The notes below the pieces were generated by a model. That model searched no databases, had not been told where the DNA came from, and saw only the letters and a program-made list of their open reading frames with translations. A stretch of 64,000 nt of DNA. Source: Curtobacterium sp. MCSS17_007 (GTDB lineage Bacteria > Actinomycetota > Actinomycetes > Actinomycetales > Microbacteriaceae). The stretch is taken from positions 3,224,001 through 3,288,000 of the forward strand of contig NZ_CP126257.1 in the NCBI RefSeq assembly GCF_003234175.2. The letters are read 5' to 3'. Shown here one piece after another: positions 51,791 to 59,821 of this stretch. The stretch's first letter is position 1. Every line of letters starts with the position of its first letter. A program made the translations under genes and the position numbers.

Positions 51791-52506
51791 TCAGTCGTCG
51801 ATGACGGACCGCAACCGCCCGTGGGGGATCGCGAGGTCCTCGGCTCGGAGCGCACGCTGCGGGGCCGCTCGTCGGTCACCTCGACCGAGAGCATCCGGTC
51901 TCCCCGGAATGCGCGCACCTCGTCGCGGAGCCGGCACCACGCGACCAGGTACCACTGCCCTTCCTTGCCGATGGATCCCAACGGTTCGACGTCGCGGGTG
52001 GACTCCGCACCGCTGGCGTCCCGGTAGCGGAGCCGCACGACGCGGTCCGCACGGAGCGCGTCGGCGAACGCAGTAAGCACGACCGGGTCGTCCTCGCCGC
52101 CCTCATCGCCCTCGTCGCCCTCCAGGAAGTGCACCCGTGAGGCGAGCGCAGTGGCGCGCGCGGCGTCCCCGTCGGGCATCACCGCGAGCACCTTGCGGGC
52201 TGCTGTCCGGGCCGCCTGCCGGAACGGACCGTGCCGGAGGGATCCGAGCCCGATCAGCACCGCGAGGGCTTCGTCCAGCGTGAAGCCTGCGGGTCCGAGC
52301 GTCGCCGACGCGTCGATGACGTACCCACCGGTCCGGCCGGGCTCCGCCCAGATCGGGAGGCCCGACTACTGCAGTGCCGCGAGGTCCCGTTCGATCGTGC
52401 GCACGGACACCTCGAACCGTTCCGCGAGACGGCGGGCACTCCGCGGCCGCGGCGACACGGCGCGCAACTCCTCCACGAGCCCGTAGAGACGATCGGTCCG
52501 GTTCAC
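51791..52506 (-). pseudogene. Broken YafY-type HTH/WYL-domain regulator
   Basis: Starting from GTG at 52506 the frame reads NRTDRLYGLVEELRAV and FEVSVRTIERDLAALQ, a typical HTH_11 start. It then meets TAG (52368-52366) where the family has an amino acid, and continues in frame as SGLPIWAEPGRTGGYVID and the WYL core (RADRVVRLRYRDASG ... VAWCRLRDEVRAFRGDR). Near 51862-51872 coding jumps by -1 into the frame that ends RALRAEDLAIPHGRLRSVIDD and TGA. A nonsense codon plus a frameshift make it very likely a pseudogene. Confidence 0.8.
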
Positions 52507-52598
52507 CGACCCATCATCCGACAGGTCGCCCCGCAGTCACGTCGCGGTCCGCCCACTCCCGGCCGCCGGCGTCGGTCCGCTCACCGGCGTCGGTCCGC

Positions 52599-53339
52599 TC
52601 ACCGGCCCGGCAGGGTGCTCAGCGGTCGGGAACGCTGCTCGAGCAACTCCGCGTAGGTGCCGTCGCGTTCCGCCCAGCGGAGCGCCTGTGCGCGCTCGAC
52701 GACGATCTCATCCGGGGTCGGGGTCTGCGTGAGGAGTCCGAGGGCCTCGTCGAGGAACCCCTCGAGCGGGAGGGCGTTCGGGTTGACCTGCTCCTGACCG
52801 GCGGTCGCGACGGCGGGCGGGATCAGCTCGGTCACGCCGATGCCGGTGCCGACGAGGTGCCGACGGAGTGCTTCGCTGTAGGCGTGCACCGCGGCCTTCG
52901 ATGCACCGTAGGTGGCCATCAGCGGGAACGGCATGAACGCGATGCCGGAGGTGACGGTGATGAGGTCGCCGCGGCCCTGCTGCAGGAGGTGCGGGGTGAA
53001 CGCGTCGAGGACGCGGATCGTCCCGAGCAGGTTGACGTCGATCGTCGTCTCGGACCGGGCGAAGTGCGCCGGGTCGCGGAGGTCCTCGAAGAGCATGACA
53101 CCGGACATCGTCACGACGAGGTCGAGGTCCGGGTGCTCGGCGAGGACCTCATCGCGCGCCCGGCTGACCGAACCGGGGTCGGTGACGTCGATGGTGACGG
53201 TCTCGAGGTCGTCGACGCGACCGGTGTCGCGCCCACCCACGACGACGGTCGAACCGGCATCGGCGAGGCGTCGAGCGAGTCCGCGTCCGATGCCGGAGGT
53301 GCCTCCGACGACGAGGGCGGTGCGGTTGGTGATGTCCAT
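52599..53339 (-). CDS. Short-chain dehydrogenase/reductase (DltE-like)
   Basis: A 246-aa classical SDR: VVGGTSGIGRGLARRLADAG nucleotide loop with RDTGR after strand 2 (NADP-type), VTMSGVM replacing NNAG, Ser in VTSGIAF and YGASKAAV with the catalytic Tyr/Lys. AELLEQRS at the end fits the DltE-like oxidoreductases. It is divergent from an MmyB-type XRE regulator, a pairing in which the regulator usually represses the dehydrogenase. AGGAAGG lies before the ATG. Confidence 0.9.
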   Translation of the reverse strand: MDITNRTALVVGGTSGIGRGLARRLADAGSTVVVGGRDTGRVDDLETVTIDVTDPGSVSRARDEVLAEHPDLDLVVTMSGVMLFEDLRDPAHFARSETTIDVNLLGTIRVLDAFTPHLLQQGRGDLITVTSGIAFMPFPLMATYGASKAAVHAYSEALRRHLVGTGIGVTELIPPAVATAGQEQVNPNALPLEGFLDEALGLLTQTPTPDEIVVERAQALRWAERDGTYAELLEQRSRPLSTLPGR

Positions 53340-53477
53340 GTCAGCCTTCCTGGTGGTGCGTCACGAGCGGTACCGGTCGATCGTGCGGCCGTGCCGACGG
53401 CGCCGGGAGGTCCCGGCTGGTCCGGGGGGCTGGCGGGGCACCCCCTCCCGACGCACGTGCTCAGTACCGTGGACAGC

Positions 53478-54389
53478 ATGGAGAGCGACCCCGGGCAGAA
53501 CCGACTCGGCGAGTACCTGCAGGCTCGTCGCGGTCTGGTCACGCCGGAGCACGTCGGTCTGCCCACCGGTCCGAACCGCCGGGTGACCGGTCTCCGCCGC
53601 GAGGAGGTGGCACTGCTCGCCGGGATCAGCGGTGACTACTACCTGCGGCTCGAGCGCGGGCGCGACACGAACCCGTCCCCGCAGGTCCTGGAGGCGCTCG
53701 CACGGGTCCTCCAGCTCGACGAGGTCGAGACCGAGTTCCTGCTCGCACTCGGTTCGCGCCGCACACGGTCGAGGCGCCGTCGACCGGCCGAGCGGATACC
53801 GGGTCGGCTGCACCACCTCCTCGCAGCGCTCGAGCTCCCGGCGTTCGTCGAGGGCCGGTACTTCGACGTCCTCGCGGCGAACGACCTCGCGCAGGTCTTC
53901 TCCCCGCGGCTACGGCCGGGGCAGAACCGGCTCCGCTCCCTGTTCCTCGATGCCGAGGAGCGCGCGTTCCAGGACGACTGGGAGAACGCGACCACGGACG
54001 CGGTCGCATCCTTCCGGCACGTCGTGGGCGACGACGTCACGGATGCCCGGGCCGTGGAGATCGTCGGCGAGCTCTCGCTGGCGAGCGCTCGGTTCCGAAC
54101 GCTCTGGGCACGGCAGGACGTGCGGCAGCTCACCGGCAACTCGACGGTCGTCCAGCACCCGGTCGTGGGTGCGATGCGGATGCACCGCGACAAGTTGCCG
54201 GTGGAGGGGCTCCTGCTCGTCGTGTACTACCCCGACACGGCCAGTGACAGTGCCGAGAAGCTCCAGCTGCTCGCGGGGCTCGTCGGATCTGTCGAGCCTG
54301 CTCTGCGGTCCGAGACAGCGGAGCCGCAACCTCACGCGTCCACGCGCGGATCGAGTCCGAGGCCGACGTCGCATCACGGAGGGTCCTGA
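53478..54389 (+). CDS. XRE-family regulator with MmyB-like domain, altered C-terminus
   Basis: A 303-aa regulator: GLRREEVALLAGISGDYYLRLERG is the HTH, then the MmyB-like domain (RYFDVLAANDLAQVFSP, LFLDAEERAFQDDWENAT, GELSLASARFRTLWARQDVR). TACCGT stands 7 nt before the ATG (leaderless). The normal domain ends near SAEKLQLLAGLVGS. The last 25-30 residues are Ser/His/Pro-rich and read antisense through a recombinase fragment, so the original 3' end seems to have been replaced when foreign DNA arrived. Confidence 0.87.
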   Translation: MESDPGQNRLGEYLQARRGLVTPEHVGLPTGPNRRVTGLRREEVALLAGISGDYYLRLERGRDTNPSPQVLEALARVLQLDEVETEFLLALGSRRTRSRRRRPAERIPGRLHHLLAALELPAFVEGRYFDVLAANDLAQVFSPRLRPGQNRLRSLFLDAEERAFQDDWENATTDAVASFRHVVGDDVTDARAVEIVGELSLASARFRTLWARQDVRQLTGNSTVVQHPVVGAMRMHRDKLPVEGLLLVVYYPDTASDSAEKLQLLAGLVGSVEPALRSETAEPQPHASTRGSSPRPTSHHGGS

Positions 54390-54465
54390 CCAGCCACTTC
54401 GCGATGACCAGCGTGGCTCCGTCGCGGGTGGAGACGCGGACGTACCCGAGCAGGAGGGCGCTCAT
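54357..54465 (-). pseudogene. Remnant of a serine recombinase (resolvase/invertase)
   Basis: From ATG at 54465 the frame reads MSALLLGYVRVSTRDG, the hallmark resolvase N-terminus with the catalytic Ser in VSTRD. It then jumps directly to ATLVIAKWLVRTLRDA, which resembles the later GDTLVVWKLDRLGRSLRD block, so about 50 residues are missing. After that similarity ends inside the XRE gene's 3' end. It marks the edge of the right-hand island. Confidence 0.5.
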
Positions 54466-54553
54466 GCCGCGAGGATCGGCTTGCCGCACCGGGTTCGTGT
54501 CGTCCCCAACCGAAGGGCCAGCGGACGCCCACCGACGGCCGCTCGGGCGAGCG

Positions 54554-54862
54554 ATGGAACGATCGGGGGAAACAAGAGCGGTACGACCCCCGGTGGGCCG
54601 TTGTCCTTCTTCTCATCCTCGGCGATGTCCTCTTGAGGTCCTCGCGAAGTTCCGCGAGACGTTCGTAGACCCCAACAACGCTGGACTGTTCATCGACCGC
54701 GACGGACCGGACGGCTACAACTGGACCACGATCCCCCGCGTCGAGACGGAGGATGCGCTGGCCGAAATCGCGCCGGATGCTGAGGTCGATCAGCTCGAAC
54801 GTCTAGCGGCCGACCTCAACGGCGAGTTCCCAGCGTGGGCGCGACGATCGGACCTCGACTGA
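54554..54862 (+). CDS. Hypothetical protein, N-terminus uncertain
   Basis: Only the last 75 residues look coding: VLAKFRETFVDPNNAGLFIDRDGPDGYNWTTIP and DALAEIAPDAEVDQLERLAADLNGEFPAW. The upstream 27 residues are Arg/Pro-rich, so the gene may be truncated at its 5' end. Its TGA overlaps the next gene's ATG by one nt (TGATG), showing coupling. Codon use is looser (gct, gga, gta) than left of 54 kb, fitting transferred DNA. Family not recognised. Confidence 0.45.
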   Translation: MERSGETRAVRPPVGRCPSSHPRRCPLEVLAKFRETFVDPNNAGLFIDRDGPDGYNWTTIPRVETEDALAEIAPDAEVDQLERLAADLNGEFPAWARRSDLD

Positions 54863-55113
54863 TGGCCCTCAGCGGTGAGGACCTGACGCGAGCAAGCGGG
54901 TCCCTTCGGGCCTACAGCGTTGCAGGTAACGACGACGATCGGGACGAAGCGCACTCGATTTTGACGGATCTGATTCTCGACGCCACGGCGCAGGGCGATC
55001 AGGAGGCCTTCGAGGCGCTGAACGAAGCGCGGCTTCTGCTGTCGCAGGGGCAATCCCAGGCGAACGATGCGGACAATATGCTCGAAGCGCTGGCGCAGAC
55101 GCGCCGCGAGTAG
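54862..55113 (+). CDS. Small hypothetical protein coupled to the preceding gene
   Basis: An 83-aa, largely helical acidic protein (GEDLTRASGSLRAYSVAGNDDDRDEAHSILTDLILDA, QEAFEALNEARLLLSQG). No domain is recognised. It starts within the stop codon of the upstream gene. The pair of short genes looks like plasmid or integrative-element accessory genes, but no toxin or antitoxin fold is evident. Confidence 0.6.
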   Translation: MALSGEDLTRASGSLRAYSVAGNDDDRDEAHSILTDLILDATAQGDQEAFEALNEARLLLSQGQSQANDADNMLEALAQTRRE

Positions 55114-55126
55114 CGGGGCACTTGCG

Positions 55127-55384
55127 TCACCAGGGCTGAGACGGCCGAGGGCTCCCGATCAGTGTCGGCGACCGGAACGGTGGTCGCCGACACTGGGCGT
55201 CGAGGTGCTTCATGCCGGCAGCGATCGCCTCGTCAGCACTCATCCTGGCGGCGGCGACGCGACGACTCAGCTCACGCAACGTCGGGTCAGTCACCTCGTG
55301 ACCTGCCAGCGCCAAGGCAGCGTCCGCGAACTGTATCCGGCGCTCCACCCCATCGGCGTCGCGCTTCCCGGTCCTGGTACCCAT
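55127..55384 (-). CDS. VbhA-family antitoxin-like protein without a Fic partner
   Basis: An 85-aa protein. RRIQFADAALALAGHEVTDPTLRELSRRVAAARMSADEAI follows the VbhA layout: an inhibitory helix, a VTD turn and a helix ending SxDEAI. In working Fic inhibitors the helix carries S/TxxxEG; here the corresponding run is ALALAG, so both Ser and Glu are missing. No Fic toxin gene is in the window. GGGGGAG precedes the ATG. It may be a solo relic of a toxin-antitoxin module. Confidence 0.65.
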   Translation of the reverse strand: MGTRTGKRDADGVERRIQFADAALALAGHEVTDPTLRELSRRVAAARMSADEAIAAGMKHLDAQCRRPPFRSPTLIGSPRPSQPW

Positions 55385-55446
55385 CAACGCTCCCCCTGCC
55401 TGACCTCATCTTGTGCCCATCGGGCTCGACCAGTCCAGTTGGTGTC

Positions 55447-56400
55447 CTACAGGGTGCGCCCCGCATTGGCGGTAAGCCACGGGATCGGGTTGATGGGCGT
55501 GGTGCCGCCGGGCATGACTTGGAGGTGCAGGTGCGCGCCGGTGCTCGCGCCGGTGTTGCCGACGAGTCCGACGAGCTGCCCGACCGCGACCGTGTCGCCT
55601 GGTCGCAGTGGCGAGGAGCCGAAGATCATGTGCGCGTAGAGGGTGGACACGAGACGCCCGTCGATCTGGTGGTCGATGATGACGTACTGCCCGTACTCCG
55701 GGTGCGTCGTTGACACGCGGACGGTGCCGGCAGCGATCGCTCCGATGGGGGTGCCAGCACCGGGAGTGAGGTCGACGCCCTGGTGGATGGATGAGCAGGT
55801 AGCGCAAGGTGCGCTGCGTGGGCCGAACGGTGAGCTGATGGTGATGGTACCGGCGATGGGCCAACGAATGTCGCCGGTACCCGTGTTCACGATTGTGCCG
55901 CCCGTGGGCGTGGGGACGCTCTGCTTCGTCGACGCGGAGGAGCCGGTCGAGGTCGTTCGTGGAGCGGGTGTGGTCTTGGTGATGACGGGCTTCGGGGCTG
56001 GCTTGGTGATCGTGTAGCCGTCGCGGTCGACCGCAAGAGCCAGCCCTGAGGCGGTGAAGCTCTGCCCGGTAGCGGCGGGAGCGACACCGGGCACGACGGC
56101 CGCGGGGCCGGTCGTTGCCTGCGCGGGCAGCGCTGCGGCAGCGGTGAACAGTGCCATCGCGGCCGCGGCGCCGGTGATCGGGACTGCGGCGAGAACGCGT
56201 GATCGCAGCGAGTGTACCGGCGTTGCCGGCGCGACCGTCGCGGTTGGTAGTGGCCGCGGCATCGGTTGAGTAGCGACAGGGGTCGTCGTGCGGCGGATGC
56301 GGCTGGTGGTCGGGGTTGCGGCGGCGCGTTCGGCGGCGAGGGCTTCGCGGCGCGTCAGGGGTGCGGGGCTGGTGGGGGTCTGGGGGTGCTGCTGAGGCAC
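55447..56400 (-). CDS. M23 metallopeptidase, island paralogue
   Basis: A 317-aa protein with the same plan as the gene at 10.1 kb: cytoplasmic Pro/Thr-rich start with LTRREALAAERAAA, one helix (about 77-96, ending LPAQA), a Thr/Pro linker, then the lysostaphin-type domain with FGPRSAPCATCSSIHQGVDL and GAHLHLQV. It starts with GTG. A wall peptidase on an island often serves conjugation or remodelling, but the shared N-terminus suggests a duplicate of the host gene family. Confidence 0.85.
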   Translation of the reverse strand: MPQQHPQTPTSPAPLTRREALAAERAAATPTTSRIRRTTTPVATQPMPRPLPTATVAPATPVHSLRSRVLAAVPITGAAAAMALFTAAAALPAQATTGPAAVVPGVAPAATGQSFTASGLALAVDRDGYTITKPAPKPVITKTTPAPRTTSTGSSASTKQSVPTPTGGTIVNTGTGDIRWPIAGTITISSPFGPRSAPCATCSSIHQGVDLTPGAGTPIGAIAAGTVRVSTTHPEYGQYVIIDHQIDGRLVSTLYAHMIFGSSPLRPGDTVAVGQLVGLVGNTGASTGAHLHLQVMPGGTTPINPIPWLTANAGRTL

Positions 56401-56539
56401 GGACAGGCTCCAAGAGTGGTGGTGGTCGGCAGGCCGAGATGTGGGGTGTCCCGAGCACGACTCGGGTAGGGAGAAAAAGAGGGGGCCGGTCGTGAGCCGC
56501 GGCAGGAAGGGGGGAGCCCGCCGCGACCCATGCCGGGGT

Positions 56540-57136
56540 TTAGAGGGACGCGAGCATGTCCTGCATCTGGGTGATCTGCTCGGTCTGGCTCGACACGATC
56601 GACTTCGCCATCGCGACGGCGTCGGTGTTCTTGCCCTTGTCGACTTCGGTCTTGGCCATGTCGACGGCGCCGTTGTGGTGCTGGACCATCTGCTCGAGGT
56701 AGAGCTTCGCGGCGTCCTTCGCGGACGCCTGGTCGAGGTCGTTCATGTCGGAGTCGGACATCATCCCGGACATGGAGTGCCCCATCCCGGAATGCTCCGA
56801 CTCGGTCGGCTCACCCCAACCCTTGAGCCAGTTGGTGAGCTGGTTGATCTCTGGGGACTGCTCGGCCTTGATCTGCTTCGCCAGGTCGGTGACACGGTCG
56901 TCGACGCCGGAGCCCTTGGCGAGGAGCACGTCGCTCATCTCGACGGCCTGCTCGTGGTGCGGCAGCATCATCTGCGCGAACATCACGTCCTGGTTGTTGT
57001 GCGCCGACGCCGCCGACGTCGACGACGACGAGCTGGCGTCGGAGCCGTTGTTGCTCATGGAGCAACCGGCGAGGGTGAGGCCGAGGGTCAGCGCGGCAGC
57101 GATCGCGAGCGTGCGCGTGGTGGGTGTGGTGTGCAT
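56540..57136 (-). CDS. DUF305 lipoprotein, copper-associated
   Basis: A 198-aa exported lipoprotein: lipobox LAGC (Cys25), Ser-rich linker, then two DUF305 repeats with the His pairs MMLPHHEQAVEMS and MVQHHNGAVDMA. Met/His clusters (SGMGHSMSGMM) favour copper binding. DUF305 genes regularly accompany copper resistance loci. It precedes the M23 gene in the same direction and follows the DUF6153 gene, forming a probable metal-related group. Confidence 0.9.
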   Translation of the reverse strand: MHTTPTTRTLAIAAALTLGLTLAGCSMSNNGSDASSSSSTSAASAHNNQDVMFAQMMLPHHEQAVEMSDVLLAKGSGVDDRVTDLAKQIKAEQSPEINQLTNWLKGWGEPTESEHSGMGHSMSGMMSDSDMNDLDQASAKDAAKLYLEQMVQHHNGAVDMAKTEVDKGKNTDAVAMAKSIVSSQTEQITQMQDMLASL

Positions 57137-57244
57137 GATCTTTCCGTTCCCGTGGATGCGTCAGGTGTTCCGAGCAGGCGGACGCCTCCCGGATCTGGGC
57201 ATGCGGGAGCCACCGCCTGAGGGTGGGTTCCCGCAGGGGGCGGA

Positions 57245-57700
57245 TCAGATGCGGATGATCTGCAACGCCGTCAATGACGGCGGTTTCGGTGCCGCGAAGC
57301 GGCGCGGCAGCCGATCGGCCAGCGCGAGCAGCCGCGCGAGCAGGGAGAGGATGCCGCCGGTCCGTGCGCGCAGCAGCGCCCACGCGAACAGGGCGATCGT
57401 CAGCACGCACGCCATCCCCATCAGCGAGCACATCAGCGCACACAGATCGCTGTCACAGCCGGCGTCGGTGAGGACCGTCATCACCGCGGCCGCGGGAGCT
57501 GCGTGCTCACCGTGGCTGGCAGCCGCGACATGGCTGTGCTCGGCGGTGGCCGCGGGAGCAGCCATCGGGTGCTCGTGGCCAGCGGTGTGTCCGGCCATCG
57601 TGTGCATCAGGACCGTGAACCCGACCAGCAGCAGCAACGCCAGCGTCGCCGTGGCCTGCAACAGCAGCCAGCGGCGCGGGGAGGCGGTGGTGGTGAGCAT
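57245..57700 (-). CDS. DUF6153 family small membrane protein
   Basis: A 151-aa protein with two helices (about 10-32 and 95-117). Between them lies a His/Ala-rich loop (GHTAGHEHPMAAPAATAEHSHVAAASHGEH), and cysteines in DAGCDSDLCALMCSLMGMACVL line the second helix. This is the DUF6153 pattern. His/Cys content points to metal handling. It lies 108 nt upstream of the DUF305 gene on the same strand and is divergent from the DUF4396 gene. Confidence 0.82.
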   Translation of the reverse strand: MLTTTASPRRWLLLQATATLALLLLVGFTVLMHTMAGHTAGHEHPMAAPAATAEHSHVAAASHGEHAAPAAAVMTVLTDAGCDSDLCALMCSLMGMACVLTIALFAWALLRARTGGILSLLARLLALADRLPRRFAAPKPPSLTALQIIRI

Positions 57701-57847
57701 CAGTCTTCGAGCAGACGGGTCGGATGAGCGCTTCCATGGTGCGGTACCCCAACAGTCGGCGGCAACCCGGTGTCCGGATTCACACCGAACCCGCCGCGAC
57801 CGGCCGGATCGGGAACACCGCGGAGGGTTCCGCGTTACAGCGCATGG

Positions 57848-57862
57848 TACCCCCCGGGGGTA
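57848..57862. promoter_or_regulatory. CsoR/RcnR-type operator TACCCCC-C-GGGGGTA
   Basis: Perfect 7-nt arms with a G/C tract flanked by TA, followed by TACG. This matches the type of site bound by copper- or other metal-sensing CsoR-family repressors. It lies 42 nt before the DUF4396 start and 148 nt from the divergent DUF6153 start. No csoR gene is in the window. Confidence 0.55.
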
Positions 57863-57903
57863 TACGTGAACTGTTGGCGTCAGCCACGTCAGATCGGAGC
57901 AGC

Positions 57904-58404
57904 ATGGACACGCACGAGCACCACCAGATGAGCGGACACGAGCACGCCGACCACGGTGGCGGGCACGGGACGACGACATGGTCGATGGCGGCGCAAGCGA
58001 CGCTGCACTGCCTCACCGGCTGCGCGATCGGTGAAGTCCTCGGCATGGTGATCGGCACCGCAGCCGGGTTCCACAACGCCGGCACCATCGTCCTGTCGAT
58101 CGTCCTCGCGTTCATCTTCGGCTACGCCCTCACCATGCGCGGCGTCATCAAGTCGGGTCTGACGCTCGCGGCGGCGTTCAAGGTCGCGCTGGCGGCGGAC
58201 ACTGTCTCGATCGCGGTCATGGAGATCATCGACAACACGGTCATCGTCGCGATCCCAGGAGCGATGGACGCGCAGCTGAACCAGTTCTTGTTCTGGGGCT
58301 CACTGGCGCTGTCCCTTGCCCTCGCGTTCGTGGTCACCACCCCCGTGAACCGGTGGATGATCAGCCGCGGACTCGGACACGCCGTCGTCCACGGCCACCA
58401 CTGA
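57904..58404 (+). CDS. DUF4396 family membrane protein
   Basis: A 166-aa protein with a His-rich cytoplasmic start (DTHEHHQMSGHEHADHGGGHG) and four helices. HCLTGCAIGEVLGMVIG in the first helix and VALAADTVSIAVMEIIDNTVIVAIPGAM in the third are DUF4396 features. The His tail and the operator just upstream suggest a metal-linked role. It is transcribed alone toward a bidirectional terminator. Confidence 0.87.
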   Translation: MDTHEHHQMSGHEHADHGGGHGTTTWSMAAQATLHCLTGCAIGEVLGMVIGTAAGFHNAGTIVLSIVLAFIFGYALTMRGVIKSGLTLAAAFKVALAADTVSIAVMEIIDNTVIVAIPGAMDAQLNQFLFWGSLALSLALAFVVTTPVNRWMISRGLGHAVVHGHH

Positions 58405-58414
58405 GGTCGGCACG

Positions 58415-58449
58415 AGGCGTCGCCGAGCATGACCAGCTCGGCGACGCTT
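58415..58449. terminator. Bidirectional terminator hairpin
   Basis: Fourteen-nt arms (AGGCGTCGCCGAGC and GCTCGGCGACGCTT, one G-T pair) around a 7-nt loop, exactly between the convergent DUF4396 and monooxygenase-like genes. Confidence 0.65.
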
Positions 58450-58463
58450 CCTGCCGTGCGTCG

Positions 58464-58751
58464 TCAGAGGGTGACGGTCTCGAACTCGAGGAGTTCCGCG
58501 CCGGTGGCGACGGGGTTGCTGCCGCCGTGGTGTGCGCCGGCTTGCCCGGTGCGCCACGCCTGGTAGGAGTCCTCGTCGGCCCAAATGGAGACGACGAAGT
58601 AGCGGGTTCCGCCGGCGGTGGGGCGGAGGAGCTGGAAGCTCTCGAAGCCGGGCTGCTGCTCGACGTCGTGGTTCCGGCCGACGAAGCGCGCTTCGAGGTG
58701 GGAGCCCTTGCCCTCGGGGACGGTGATGGCGTTGATCTTCACGACGGACAT
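58464..58751 (-). CDS. Antibiotic-biosynthesis-monooxygenase (ABM) domain protein
   Basis: A 95-aa ferredoxin-like dimeric barrel protein: VVKINAITVPEGKGSHLEARFVGR, QPGFESFQLLRPT and YFVVSIWADEDSYQAW are standard ABM blocks, close to the heme-degrading/IsdG-like group in layout but without a clear catalytic triad. It is the last gene of an operon arsR-CDF-ABM, 20 nt after the transporter. Its role there may be redox protection. Confidence 0.87.
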   Translation of the reverse strand: MSVVKINAITVPEGKGSHLEARFVGRNHDVEQQPGFESFQLLRPTAGGTRYFVVSIWADEDSYQAWRTGQAGAHHGGSNPVATGAELLEFETVTL

Positions 58752-58771
58752 GGTGTTCCTCTCGATGGTGG

Positions 58772-59821
58772 TCAGTGCTGGTGTACGTGGGCGGCGGGCG
58801 TGACGGTGAACTCGTCGACGTTGCGCATTGCTTCGTGCACGTGCTCGGCCGCGTGCTCGGCGATGTGTTCCGCGTCGTGCAGCGTTGTGGCGGTGACTTC
58901 GACGGTGGCGGAGCCGGTGAGGCGGTGGCCGACCCACCGGAGCCGGAGGTTCCGGACGCCCTCGACGCCGGTGGTGTGTTCGAGGGCGTGCTCGGCCCTG
59001 CTCAGGAGGGCGGGGTCGATGGCGTCCATGAGGCGGGCACCGATCGACTTCACCGTCCCCCACAGCAGGACCATGATCGAGACGGAGATCAGCAGGCCGA
59101 TGATCGGGTCCGCAATCGGGAACCCGACCAGGACGCCGACCGCGCCGAGGACCACCGACAGGGACGTGAACCCGTCGAGGCGCGCGTGCACACCGTCCGC
59201 GACGAGGGCGGCGGAGCCGATCCTCTGCCCGACCCGGATGCGGTAGATCGCCACTGCCTCGTTGCCGGCGAAGCCGATGAGGCCGGCCGCGACAAGCAGC
59301 CATGGGTTCTCGATGGGCCGGGGGTTGATGAACCGGTCGATGGCTTGCCAGCCCGCGATGACGGCGGAGAGGGCGACGACGAAGACAATGAACATGCCCG
59401 CGAGGTCTTCGTCGCGGCCGTACCCGTAGGTGTACCGACGGTTCGCGATCCGGCGCCCGAGGACGAACGCGATCCACAACGGCACCGCGGTCAGCGCGTC
59501 CGCGAAGTTGTGGATCGTGTCCGCGAGCAACGCGATCGACCCGGTGAACGCGACGATCACCGCCTGCAGCACGGTCGTGGCCAGGAGGATGAACAGGCTG
59601 ATCTTCAGGGCGCGGACGCCCGCGGTGCTGGCTTCCATCGCGTCGTCGATCGAGTCCGCGGAGTCGTGCGTGTGCGGCACGAACAGGTCGTAGAGGAACC
59701 CCTTCACGCCGCCGTGCGGATGCGAGTGGCCGTGCTCACCGTGGTCGTGGTCGTGGGGATGACCGTGACCGTGGGGGTGGTCGTGGTCAGCGCGTGCTGG
59801 CGCGTGGTCATGGCCGGTCAT
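58772..59821 (-). CDS. Cation diffusion facilitator (CDF) exporter
   Basis: A 349-aa zinc/cobalt/cadmium-type exporter of the inner membrane. The N-terminus is extremely His-rich (about 20 His in the first 52 residues). Six helices follow with the metal site HxxxD in ADTIHNFAD (TM2) and again in DGVHARLDG (TM5), the Zn-type tetrahedral set. The C-terminal cytoplasmic domain ends AHVHQH. It overlaps the ArsR-family regulator's stop by 4 nt and so is coupled to it. Confidence 0.94.
   Translation of the reverse strand: MTGHDHAPARADHDHPHGHGHPHDHDHGEHGHSHPHGGVKGFLYDLFVPHTHDSADSIDDAMEASTAGVRALKISLFILLATTVLQAVIVAFTGSIALLADTIHNFADALTAVPLWIAFVLGRRIANRRYTYGYGRDEDLAGMFIVFVVALSAVIAGWQAIDRFINPRPIENPWLLVAAGLIGFAGNEAVAIYRIRVGQRIGSAALVADGVHARLDGFTSLSVVLGAVGVLVGFPIADPIIGLLISVSIMVLLWGTVKSIGARLMDAIDPALLSRAEHALEHTTGVEGVRNLRLRWVGHRLTGSATVEVTATTLHDAEHIAEHAAEHVHEAMRNVDEFTVTPAAHVHQH

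Noticed and set aside
55447..56400. Phage endolysin as identity of the island M23 protein
   Set aside because: It has the same N-terminal motif, helix and domain order as the resident M23 protein and no holin or phage genes surround it.
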